DNA from: Hexactinellida sp. DTS-2022
Lineage: Eukaryota; Porifera; Hexactinellida
Length of the DNA stretch: 64,000 nt
Assembly (NCBI GenBank): GCA_028753945.1
Contig: JAPNXP010000016.1
Span: 2,947,501-3,011,500 of the forward strand
Direction of reading: 5' to 3'
Part shown: piece by piece, positions 13,701 to 24,700 of the stretch
Layout of the letters: each line of letters opens with the position of its first letter
How positions within the stretch are numbered: the first letter of the stretch is position 1
The notes under the pieces: model-generated
Seen by the model: the letters and a program-made list of their open reading frames with translations, nothing else
The model's database searches: none
Told to the model about the DNA's origin: nothing
Position numbers and translations under genes: made by a program

Positions 13701-16700
13701 ACAACAACAACAATAGTAATATATATATACACCATCAGGTTAGTGCTGTAAACAACAACAACAACAACAATAATAATATATACACACCATCAAGTTAGTG
13801 CTGTAAACAACAACAACAACAACAATAATAATATATACACACCATCAGGTTAGTGCTGTAAACAACAACAACAACAATAGTAATAATATATACACACCAT
13901 CAGGTTAGTGCTGTAAACAACAACAACAACAACAACAATAATAATATATACACACCATCAGGTTAGTGCTGTAAACAACAACAACAACAATAATAATAAT
14001 ACAGTGGATGCCGGTTATAAGCACATCGTCGGGAACTGCATATAATGTTCTTATAACCGACATAAATTATACAGGGTATATGGCAACCGTTTTCCAATAT
14101 AGAATTCTTATAACCGGCATCTACTTATATAAACACAGGTAATACTTGATAGATGACTAATTCATTGTATATTTATGTGGTTTTTTGCAAGTTTATTAGT
14201 TCGTGAATTTGTTTATGTAATTATTTATTTGTTTATTTGACTTTGTTTGTTTGTTAAATTTGTTTGCTTGTTTGTTCATTTCATTATAGATTTGTTTGTG
14301 TTTGTTTGTACGTATACTTATGTGTTCATTTGATTTCGTTTTGTTTGTTAACTTGTTTGTCTATTTATTTATGCTTGTTGGTTAGTTTGTTCATTAGTTA
14401 GTTTATTAACTGTTGTTGTTGTTGTTGTTGTTGTTTACACCTACCTCGTGATAGAGGGAGAGACGACTAGGAAGAGGAGTTTGTTCACAGATATTCCCGC
14501 GTCTTCTCGCAGAGATGCGATCTTAAGAATCGGATGTCCGGGCGTTACCTGACAGGTGTTAAGAGTGTCATGTGATTAATCATATGTTAAGAGGTGTCAT
14601 GTGATTAATCATATGTTAAGAGGTGTCATGTGATTAATCATTATATACCTACCTGCTCTAGGGACATGTCAGACTCTGTTCCGATTGGTACCTCAGAGTT
14701 CTATAAATAGAAATGGAAATACAGTAGTGTCTATAATAGCAAGTCGCATTTTGCATGAAATTTCCTAGGAAAACTTGCTATCAGAGGAACAAAATTAACA
14801 TTAAATACTGGGGACTGAAAATAACTTGCTAATAGAGCAATATTGCTATTAGGCAAACACAACTGTAACTGTAACAGGTTAATCACATATAATATTTAAC
14901 TAACAGGTAATGATATTTGAATATGGAACTAAGATATGTTTAGTGTCATATTGACTTACGGGAGTGCGTCTGCTGTGAGCTAGAAACAACACTTCTAAGA
15001 ACTTTATAGCAAATGTACGGATCCTGTAAACAACAAGTAAACAAACAAGTAAACAAACAAACAAACAAACAAACAAACAAATTAAATATTACTATACCCA
15101 TCATTATCTGAATCAATTAATTCCATTGTTTGATTCTTTATTTCTGTCATTGTCTAAACAATAATATTAAGAGTCAAATCGTTGTTGTTGTTGTTGTTGT
15201 TATATACTGTTGTTGTTGTTGTTGTTGTTGTGTACCTACCTCCCATAGCTCTTGTATCCTATCATCAGGTCGCTTGATACTATTCACATACTAAACAACA
15301 AACAAATAACAACAGAGTAGGTATAAGCCATAGGACGCTCCTTTTGGAGTATGAATTTTGGGAAATTTGAAAAAATAATAATGAAAACATGAAATTTTTT
15401 GAAAATTCGAGTGTTTAATAGAAAAACTTCTCCTATACCGTAGCATTAATTTGTGATTTAGGTGTATGTAAATTGGATCAAACCAGGATTAGGCGTATTT
15501 ACAAATGGCTGTATAATACACTGTATAATACCCTGATTAGGAGCGTATTTACAAATGGCTGTTACACTGATTAGGAGCGTATTTACAAATGTCTGTATAA
15601 TACACTGATTAGGAGCGTACATACAATGGCTGTATAATACACAGTATAAGCCATACATATTACAATTAGTTAACTAAGGTGGTACCTTAATGGCTATCTT
15701 GTACAGCTGGGAGAGACAGCGTATGACCCGCTTAACTACGTGCAAATCAGGATCCTCTAGCATGAAGGGAATGCTGGGAACAACCTGGATAATGGCTTTG
15801 GCATCCTGGATACTAAATGGGGAATAGGAATGCTGTAACTAGGTGTACCGTATTAACTTGCACCCGTTATGAGGCCCCTGATAGGATAAATTTATTCCAT
15901 ATGGGGCCATGGGGTTAGTGAAATATATATATTTTGACACCTCTATAACTACCAAAGTTCTTCATAGAAATACAGTCGACCCCGCTTAATAGATAGATCG
16001 CTTAATATCAGGATACTTTGACCCCATTAAGCGGAGAAATCTGTTAACTGGTGACTCTATTAAGCGGAGTCGACTGTATTTAAAGTTTTTCAATGAAAAT
16101 ATTTAATGTTTTGTTAGAAAATTGTTGTGGATATTTTAGAATAAGCTATTTTAGCAGAAATACAATTAAAAATTTGTGTTGCGTTACAATAAATTGCAAT
16201 AAATTTGTTTAACTAAGTATGCAATAAAACAAATTAGGAGATAATTAGTGAACAGAGAATTCCCATTAACCGGAACTTAATTAAAACCCTAAACCATACT
16301 TGGGGTAAAAGGTACAAATAGATCAAAAGTGAATTAAACATCACTTTCACTTTCACTTTCGTGTAAGGAAGGGATATTATATAACTTATTAACAATTACA
16401 GTCGACTCCGCTTAATTGGGTCACATCGGGACCAAGTAATTTTGATCCGATTAAGCGGAGAAACCGATTAACCGAAAATATTTTAAGCCAAAATGTAATT
16501 CCGTCCCATAAATCCGGTGAAATTTTGACCCTATTAAGCGGAGAAACCGATTAACCGGTGTCCCGATTAAGCGGAGTCTACTGTAATTAACTTAATTCAT
16601 GAATACACTATACAATCCCTAACCCTTAACTTACCATGCCTCCTCTAGAAATGCGATAACGAACTGCTTAACGTGAGAGCTGGAATCTCCTAGGAACGAT

Positions 16701-17664
16701 ATTACCTCCTCCAGGAAGTTATCCAGCAGAGACGGGTCCTTCCGTATTATCAGTTCTCTCACCTGTTTGTGTACATAGTCAGTTATTATAGGAACAGTAG
16801 AGGGACAAATATAGTATGCGGATACAGTGAACAGTGAACTCCCGTTATAACAAAGTCGGATATAACGAAATAACTGCTTATAACGAAAACAACAACAACA
16901 ACAACAACAATAACAATCACAGATACAGTAGTGATCTCATGTTATAACGAAGTCGGATATAACGAAATGGAGATTTTCCCCCAGAGCACTAAATGCATTA
17001 ATTATTATCCGCCTATAACGAATATCTGGATATAACGAAGGGATTTACAGGTCCCAAGCACTTCGTTATTATAACGAGAGTTCACTGTAGTCAGTTCTTA
17101 TAAGAACATTAGAAAGACCAAATATAGTAGATACTATTAATAGGAACACCAGGGGACCGTCTTAATATTTTCGTATTATCCGGAATTCGTATTAACTGGA
17201 GTCACTTGCATACATTTGTATAGGCTAGGGGAATTAACCCTTGTACTCCTTAACAGATATTCCCCTTATCCGTGTTCCTATTAACAGAATCTACTGTATT
17301 GTGTTCATAATAGTAAGACTTTATAATAAGCGAACTCAACTTAATATAAACCCTATGTAAGTCGTTAAATTGGGACCATAGGGCTTGTTAATAATAAAAA
17401 GTTTAATAATAAGCAGACGAAACATTGTTTACAATAAGCAGACCTGACTGTATGCATATTTTAACACCTTAAGCGTGTCTAATTAGAGGTGAGAATACCT
17501 TTTTTAGAGAGGTTAATTTCTGGTGTGTGTCATGACTGCTTTGAGCTTGATTCAACAGCCCAATTACCTAAATACACAACTTTATATTCATATTCTAACA
17601 CCTCTATATATTCATATTATACCTTATCTGCATCGTTAAGCTCAGCTTGTTGTTCTGTACTCAT
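4742..17664 (-). CDS. SYMPK: Symplekin, scaffold of mRNA 3'-end processing (26 exons, apparently lacking its C-terminal part)
   Basis: Symplekin scaffolds the nuclear cleavage/polyadenylation and histone pre-mRNA processing complexes. Exons, 5' to 3': 17664-17623, 17567-17499, 16762-16635, 15812-15686, 15290-15240, 15153-15098, 15023-14960, 14700-14653, 14548-14445, 13419-13263, 13131-13095, 12633-12575, 12521-12469, 12247-12217, 11550-11334, 10859-10744, 10521-10433, 10303-10138, 9758-9725, 9608-9583, 9292-9178, 8866-8838, 6756-6509, 6087-6006, 5453-5340, 4843-4775. All junctions are in phase (777 codons). Landmarks are [29 protein letters not shown], the HEAT-region blocks [12 protein letters not shown] and [21 protein letters not shown], and [17 protein letters not shown]. 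The last exon either splices at a GT after 4775 or reads on 11 codons to TAG at 4742-4744. The roughly 540-residue C-terminal region known in the human protein is not found in the window. Confidence 0.93.
4911..5092. repeat. MITE, 'CAGTCGACTCCGCTTAAT' family
   Basis: Terminal inverted repeats 'acagtcgactccgcttaat' and 'attaagcggagt' bound the element, with internal 'gacccgattaagcgg' segments. Other copies are at about 15971-16078, 16397-16585, 24179-24350 and 53996-54065. The ends and TA flanks resemble Tc1/mariner-pogo type MITEs. It lies in the last visible symplekin intron. Confidence 0.8.
5132..5294. repeat. MITE, 'CAGTGAACTCCCGTTATAACGAA' family
   Basis: A palindromic element bounded by TACAGTGAACTC and a diverged GAGTTAACTGTA. 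The interior has repeated 'cgttataacga' and 'tccgcttataacga'. Related copies are at 16924-17089, about 19551-19687 (inverted) and 58451-58629. It lies in a symplekin intron. Confidence 0.85.
6091..6425. repeat. CAA/AAT trinucleotide-rich microsatellite in a symplekin intron
   Basis: Over 300 bp of imperfect (CAA)n and (AAT)n units lie just upstream, in the sense of the gene, of the exon 24 acceptor. Low-complexity open frames of poly-Asn, poly-Leu/Cys/Tyr and poly-Val/Ile arise from it in several frames and are not genes. Confidence 0.95.
6722..7097. repeat. Tandem array of the symplekin exon 23 3' splice site (about 8 copies)
   Basis: A unit of about 50-60 bp repeats about eight times. In the sense (-) orientation it contains 'tatgtatag' followed by GAGAGAGTTAAGCTTATAA. 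That is the intron end plus the first 25-35 nt of exon 23. The copy nearest the exon (boundary at 6756) continues into coding sequence; the others lie in the intron. Copies have drifted slightly, for example 'taattattagc' and 'aagctttacc'. Confidence 0.9.
7958..8532. repeat. MITE with an internal satellite of about 12 copies of a 40-bp unit
   Basis: The ends 'aaaattgcagcct' and 'ggctgcaattttggat' are the inverted termini of a MITE whose short form is at 22948-23067. Here the internal segment 'gtagtgcctccaaaaaggg...ttggtgggtaaa' is amplified to about twelve 38-42 bp copies (8018-8505). Overlapping repetitive open frames on both strands come from the array and are not genes. It lies in the symplekin intron between exons 22 and 23. 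Confidence 0.88.
8947..9046. repeat. MITE, 'CAGTGGATGCCGGTTATAAGAAC' family
   Basis: Short palindromic element ending 'ccggcatctactg', with internal 'atatggcaaccgttttccag'. Related copies or fragments are near 14002-14127, 50191-50272, 51008-51112, 52098-52223, 56638-56800 and 57880-58165. It lies in a symplekin intron. Confidence 0.8.
9801..10118. repeat. MITE, 'CAGTAGAACCTCGTTAGTA' family, with four-fold internal repeat
   Basis: The termini 'tacagtagaacctcgttagta' (first 20 bases) and 'ctaacgaggttctactgta' bound an element. Its internal block of about 62 bp ('ttgaaaaggctttgaaggg' plus 'gactgaaatagtgttc') is repeated about four times. Ordinary copies occur at 12299-12442, 44097-44257, 48501-48659, 54079-54242 and 39252-39395, with partial ones elsewhere. 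The 81-codon frame inside is repeat-derived. Confidence 0.87.
13401..13995. repeat. Tandem array of the symplekin exon 10 3' splice site (11 copies)
   Basis: Eleven copies of a 53-57 bp unit. In sense (-) orientation each carries '(GTT)n TTTACAG' followed by CACTAACCTGATGGTGT. That is the acceptor and the first ~20 nt of exon 10. Copies 3-5 and 6-8 share the same internal variants (an 'aatagtaatat' and a 'catcaagtt' form), suggesting a three-unit higher-order duplication. Only the copy at 13419 leads into the coding exon. Confidence 0.93.
14728..14865. repeat. MITE, 'TAATAGCAAGTCGCATTTTGCA' family
   Basis: It begins 'ataatagcaagtcgcatttt' and ends 'aacttgctaatagagcaat', inverted at the core 'aacttgctat'. 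Sister copies are at about 9370-9505 and 17735-17875. It lies in a symplekin intron. Confidence 0.75.
16924..17089. repeat. MITE, 'CAGTGAACTCCCGTTATAACGAA' family
   Basis: Full-length relative of the element at 5132-5294, ending GAGTTCACTGTA. A truncated first end of the same family (about 16836-16880) precedes it, separated by a CAA microsatellite. It lies in the intron between symplekin exons 2 and 3. Confidence 0.83.
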
Positions 17665-18044
17665 TTGTAAACAACAACACTAATCATAATGTAAACACCA
17701 CAAACAATAAACACCAATTAATAGTTGCCATATAGCTTGTAATAGCAAGTCGCATTTTGCACGAAATTTGTTTGTTAATAAGCGAACTTGCTATTAGAGG
17801 AACAGAATTAACATTAAATGCTTGGGGACTGAAATAACTTGCTAATAGAGTAATATTGCTATTAGGCAAACCAATGTATTTACAAATAATTGTGTTCTAA
17901 TATATACTGCCATAAGATAAACACACACATAATACACACAAGTATATGGGTACAACAACACAAAGTATATAATTATAATTCTATAAATAGAACAGTTATA
18001 GCAGAGGTGTGAAGTGGCAGAATACCCACGCGACACACGTGCCA

Positions 18045-20247
18045 CTATTCCTTCCGTTTCATGAATATCTTCGCCAGGGAATCAGCCCCTCCGCTGGCGA
18101 AGTACGAAAGCGTGGGATGGAACTTAACCACGGATATTCCCTCATCAAACTTCCCCCAGTGAGTTGATATCTCCTGGATACACGACTTGGAATGGTAGTC
18201 CCACAGTCTCAGGGAGCGGTCGTGACCTAGGGGTAAGGGGTAAACAGGTGTTAAACAGGGTAAACAGAGGTGTTAAACAGAGGTGTTAAACAGGGTAAAC
18301 AGAAGTGTTAAGATAATGGGTAGGGTCAAAGTATATCATCCAGGCGCAAAAATCGAGGCAAACTCACATAGATGTTATACAAATTAAGTATTTTAGGCGC
18401 GTGTGAGCGATAGCCGGTTGTCTATTATAAAATGAATTTGATTGCTGTATGATGGAATTTGATATAAGTTGGGTAGTCGAATCGCGAAAGGAAGTTATAA
18501 TATGTATGGTATAAAGCAGTGGTTCCCAACCTGGGTCCACAAGATATATTACAGTCAATGGGAGGGGTCCACAGAATGTATAAAATTACTATATCTGGGA
18601 CCCGGTTGAAAGTTATAATACGTATCACTATGTATGGTATAAACTGTCCCAATATATAAATAGACTGCTTAGTCTACAGTTCTATAAATAGACTGCTTAC
18701 CGCTGGTTATAACGAATAGGCCCTGAGAGTCCACATCCAATCCTGTTACTGCATCCTGGTGAGCTATCATGGAGTGGATAATCTCTCCTATAAACAATAG
18801 TATACAACAGGTAAACACATGTAAACAGGTAAACAAATAGGTAAACAGGTAAACACAGGTAAACAACAGGTAAACACAGGTAAACAATAGTATACACAGG
18901 TAAACAATAGTATACAACAGGTAAACAACAAGTAAACACAGGTAAACAATAGTATACACAGGTAAACAATAGTATACAACAGGTAAACAACAAGTTAACA
19001 ATAGTATACACAGGTAAACAATAGTATACAACAGGTAAACAACAAGTAAACACAGGTAAACAATAGTATACAACTAGTAAACACAGGTAAATAACATGTA
19101 AACAACAGGTAAACAAACATTTAAGCGAACGTGAAAGAAGTAAACCAATTAGTAAATATCTCTAGGGAGGTTCAATGTACAAGTATTTTGTTGTTGTGTT
19201 GTTGTTGTTGTTGTGTTGTTGTTGTTTACCTGATTTATAATCGAAGAAGTTGATCTGTTTGTCTTCATGAGCTGTGATAAGGACGGATGAATTGGGATGA
19301 GACACAACTCTGTTTATCTGAGTGCCTTGTGTTCCATCTAAACAACAACAACAACAACAATAATAATAATAACAATAATAATACAGTATAACTCGGTTAT
19401 AAGGTACCTGGGTTAGTACGTACTAAATTACTAATTAACAACAGTAGAAACCGGTTTATTATAACCTATTATTCATTGAATTAGTAAGAAAAAACCGATT
19501 GGAAATAAAACAAATTTGGAATTTCTTACACATTTAGAATAAATAGTTACGAAGTGCTTGGGACCTGTAATTCCCTTCGTTATAAGAGGATAATAATTAA
19601 TGCAATTAGTGTTCTGGGGGAAATATACTTTTCGTTATAAGCAGTTATTCGTTATATCCGACTTGGTTATAACGGGAGTTCACTGTAGTTATAAACCCCC
19701 GGTTGGACTGGCAATAGAGTACCGTATGTCTCGTAGCTCTTGATGTTGCACACAATCTTCTCGGTGTTAATATCGAATATGGCTGTGCGGGCGTTGCTGT
19801 AGGATACAGCCAGCAGGTTGGGGTCCGAGGAGAGGATGCACAGGGATGTGGGGAGGAAGTTCTCTAGGGGAGAGACAAGTGGATATATGTTATAAGCGCA
19901 ATTGTTGTTTGTTTGTTTGTGTTTGTGTTTGTCCAGAATTAATAGGATAGAGACAAGTGTATATAGAGTCGACTCCGCTTATTAGAGCCACCGGTTAATA
20001 TATTTCTCCGCTTAATGGGGTCAAAATTTCACAGGATTTATAGGACGAATTACATTTTAAAGGTTTAATTCCCCTAACCCATGCAAATGCATGCAAGTGA
20101 CTACGGTTAATACGAATACATTAATACGGTCCCCTGGTGTTCCTACTAACAGAACTACTGTAGTAGTATATAGGTTATTTGTTATTGTTGTTTGCGTTTG
20201 CGTTTGTTGATATAGTTGTTGTTGTTATTATTGTTGTTGTTGTTATT

Positions 20248-20280
<33 letters not shown>

Positions 20281-21733
20281 ATTGTTGTTGTTATTATTGT
20301 TGTTATTATTGTTGTTGTTGTTGTTGTTATTGTTGTTGTTGTTGTCACACAGCTCCTATACCAACACGTACCTCCCTTGTCCCCCATGACGAACTCTGCT
20401 ACTGAGAACTGTTTCCACAGCTTACAGACCCCGTCGGCCCCGGCGGATATCAACAGGTCCTGCGTGGGATGTACCACCAGGTCCCATATGGCGTTCTGGT
20501 GTCCTGACGTCACCTCCTCCAGCAGCTGGGGGTCGTACTCGTCGTAGGGGGCGATGGAGGTGTTCAGGTTCCAGGTACAGATGTTACCTATGTGTATAGT
20601 CATAGTGTGTAATAAGTACATATGTTCCCTATGTGTATAGTGTATAATAAGTAGATATGTTCCTATGTATAGAGTGTATAGTAAGTACAGATATAGAGTG
20701 TAAGCAGTAGCAGGGGTATGGTAATTAAGTAAAATAAATAGGGCTGAAACGAATATACCGAATATTCGAATATTCATTCGAAATTATAGAACGAATATTA
20801 GATTGAAACGGATATTCGTTGCATTGACTATTTTTGGACAACAACAAGACTTTTGTATAGCTTATAGAGATATCGTAAATCTAAATTCCTACCTAAACTA
20901 GCTGATAATTAGTTAACTTGTGTATAATACACTTCACTGTAATATTTATATGACCAACTATTAAACATAAGTTTAGTAAGAAGTTCTAAGAACCCAATTT
21001 AGCGATAACCCAATTTAGCGACTAATAATATCCCTGTTATTATACGGCTAATACTGGTTATAAGGTAGTACGGTCTACCGTTGGTATCCGCTGTGTAGAA
21101 CTTGGGAGTGAGTCTGCTAATGGCCAGACTGGTGATGGGAGCCTCGTGTGCCCGGAAGGTGTGCACCGGTTCCAGATCCACCACGCCGGGCTTCTTGGAG
21201 AGGTTAACACCTCCCTTCAGGTCGAAGTTCCACAGCTTAACGGTCGCATCCTCGCTAGCCGTTAGCAGGAACGCCTCCGAAGGGTGGAACTCAAGAGTTG
21301 TCACAGAGTCGTAGTGGCTATATATAGAACGGTGTGTGTAGGTAATGTGGCACTAGTGGCTTAAGTGGTATACAGTGGAGTTCGCTTAATAACAACCCGT
21401 GTTTGCCACTAAATCTGGCTGCTAATAGGGGAATGAAATTAACAGTATTATCACGCTTGGGACCCGAAAAACGGTTGCTAATAAAGCAATATAATATAAT
21501 ATTGCTAATAGGGGAGTTGCTAATAAAGCAACTCCACAGTAAGTAGTATAAGTGGCATAAGTGGCATAAGTGGCATAATACTCACCTCTGTAAACTGAAT
21601 CTCTGCTCCCACATCTTCCTAGTCGCCTCTCCAAATCCAGCCTAAACAACAAACAGGTAAATAACAAAAAACAAACAAACAAACTAACTAAAAACACAAA
21701 TAAACAAATAAACTAACAACCAAACAGACACAC

Positions 21734-21765
<32 letters not shown>

Positions 21766-24700
21766 CCTATACATGTACCTCCATATCCAGGTCTCCCTTT
21801 ACGGATATGAGCGCCAGAGGTCCATACAGATCTCTGTCCCTAGTAGCGTCTCCGAGCCCTTGGAATGGCTGGAATGCCTCCTGGGGGGTCCTGTCCCCTT
21901 GTTGTTCCTGTTGTTGTTGTTGTTGTTGTTGTGAGCCCGTCTCTGTTCCCTCTGCCGTCAGACCGGAAGACAACAGAGACTGTAAATAGAGCAATGTGGA
22001 ACTATGAATACCTCAATCAATATGGAACTATAAATACCTCAATATAATGGCACTGGTATGGTGAAATTAAAACTGCTCTAATATCAATTATTTGTTACTT
22101 GTATAGTGTCGCTGAGAACATTATAACCCAACAAAATATTATTTTCCGTATTTTCAGTAAATTTGAGGATAAATTTGGCCCACGAAAACAATAAGCAATA
22201 CTATAGTTAGTTCCGGTTAGAGTTAGGATTGTAACCTGTTTCGTTAGAGTCTCCGTCTCGAATGTTCCCTCTTCGTTCTGCAGAACTGTCCGCATAGTGT
22301 TGAGCTCATCTCGGGAGGGTCCTAGACAGGGCATACTCAAGGGGACAGGGGCGAGAGTATATTTTACCCCCCCCCCCCCAAATATATGTTCAATGGGTAA
22401 TAAAATTTTGTGTATAACCTAAGTGAAAAAGACTAAAATAGATATTGAAATAAAAATAACATTTTCGCCCAAAATGTTGTCAATTAGTAGTTGAAAATAT
22501 CAATTCGTCACACCAACACAAATTAACAGCCCAGTTAACCTAACTATAGCAAACCTCGTTAGTACGAACACAATTTCAGTCCCCTTCAAAGCCTTTCAAT
22601 GCAAATGATATTGGTTAATACAAATTCCGGATAAGACGAACACATTATGACGGGTTCCTACTAACGAAGTTATACTATAGATCGCCTCCAATACTCTGGT
22701 ACAGAGGTGTCACAATATGGAACTAACTGCTCTTCTTCTGCTTCCTGGCCTCAGCTGTTCTCCTCAGCTGTTCCTTCATAGACTCCATCTCTTCAGGGAG
22801 CAGGCCCTCACTCCAGCGACTCTCCTATACCCTCGTATAATGGTACCGGAACTATACAATAGTGGAACTGGAACTATAGTAGGAACTAACCTCAGCTGAC
22901 TTCTCCGAAGTAGGACTCACTACACAACACAGTACCAATATTAAAATCCAAAATTGCAGCCTGTGCCGACGCATTTCCCTTTGGAGGCACTACAATTTGG
23001 TGGTTGAGTAATTAGTAGTGCATCCAAAGGGAAATACTTTCGGCACAGGCTGCAATTTTTGATTTTTGGTCACGTCATGATCACTATGAAGGTGTTAAAT
23101 TATTTCAGAAAGGTGTTTCGGGAAGAAACGACCCTTAGAGTGGTGGAAGTTTCCGTTTAGCTCACTTCATTTAAAAGATAATCAAGTTTCAGTAGAATAT
23201 AATAGGTGATGAGTCAGCATTTTTAATGTACATGTTGGGTGTTCAATACGAATACAGTTTGTTCTCTCTAATAGTCCACTTAATTACTTGTCCAAATCAA
23301 CTATTTATATATATGTAATAGTCCATATTCTCTAATGAAATTACAGGTAAACCTCCCAAAGCGGCACCCATCGGGAGAATGATTTTGTGCCGCTTCTCGG
23401 AGGTTGCCGCTACTCGGAGGTGCAGCTTTCGGAGGTTTACCTGTACTTATATAGAGTTCAGCTCTAGTAGAGTTCAGTTTTTCCCAGGGTTTGAAATTGA
23501 CCTTTAGAAAGTAAGCCTGGGCTTTTAGTATGGGAAAAAATCTGAACTCTACTAGAGCTCAGCTCTATATAAGCATTCTATTCTCTAATAGTCCACTTTG
23601 GCCCAATTGCCCACCGGTGGACTATTAGAGAGAACAGTGTGTATATGTTATGTGAGTACAATTGAGGTACGTACGGTCGGCAGTGGGTGGGGCTATGGGG
23701 TCGGGCCCGTAGGTGTTTAGGAGGGACTTTAGTTTTTTGGTTTGTTTCGATCTTTCGAAGGAAGCCTCGTCCTCGTCATCAGCTGAGCTCCCGTCATCAG
23801 AATTGGCGCCCTCCTACAGACAGCCAATCAAATGCTGTTATAACCAGAGCTAACTGGAACTAACCTCTTAATATGGAACTAACTTCTTAATATGAGAATA
23901 ACTTTTATGCAAACTAACCTTTGTGAATATTGAATTAACTAGTGTTAATATGCGAGTAACTTGTGAGTCGGATAATGTACGTATATTATCAGGGCAAATA
24001 TTACCCCACTATTAAAGTAAACAACAACAACAACAGATTAATATACCTGTGTTTTTAAGAAGCTGAATTCCTCGAATGCCTCTGCGACATCTTGGTCTCC
24101 AGGGCGGGCAACAGCTTCCCCCAGCGTATCATCCGAGTGTCTATAAATAGAAGTGTTACTAACTGGAACTATAATTATAATAGAGTCACCTCGGGACCAG
24201 GTTGCTTTGACCCGATTAAGCGGAGAAACCTATTAACCGAAATATCTAAAGCCAAAATGTAATTCCGTCCTATAAATCCTGTGAAATTTTGACCCGATTA
24301 AGCGGAGAAATCTATTAACCGGTGGCTCTATTAAGTTGAGTCGACTGTATATTTAATTGAAATATAAAATATCTACAAGGAAAGTGTCTCTATTTGTCGC
24401 TTCACAGTGTCGCTGTGTCGGTTTGACGCTTGCACCATTTCCGCTACTCTTAACACCTCGTAGTCCCGCCCCACGCCCCCGACAACCTGTAGGCCCAATG
24501 GCATGCCGTCCCTGGATAGACCAATAGGAACGCTCACAGCTGGGTTACCCGCGAAACTGGGCGCCATTAGAAAGTAGTCCCAGAGACTGGCTCTGATTGG
24601 TCCGATCTCCCGAATAGTGTCGCTGTACGGGGCGGGCCCGGGGGCCGTGGGAGTTATGATTACGTCACAACCGCCAGGGTTAGTGTCAGTTCTGAATAGG

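Noticed and set aside
13401..13995. CRISPR-like regular array
   Set aside because: Units are contiguous tandem repeats with no unique spacers, in a eukaryotic intron.
18669..19116. Tyr/Leu/Cys-rich minus-strand proteins
   Set aside because: They are produced by the short tandem repeat at 18790-19120. Only the exon at 18701-18787 is coding.
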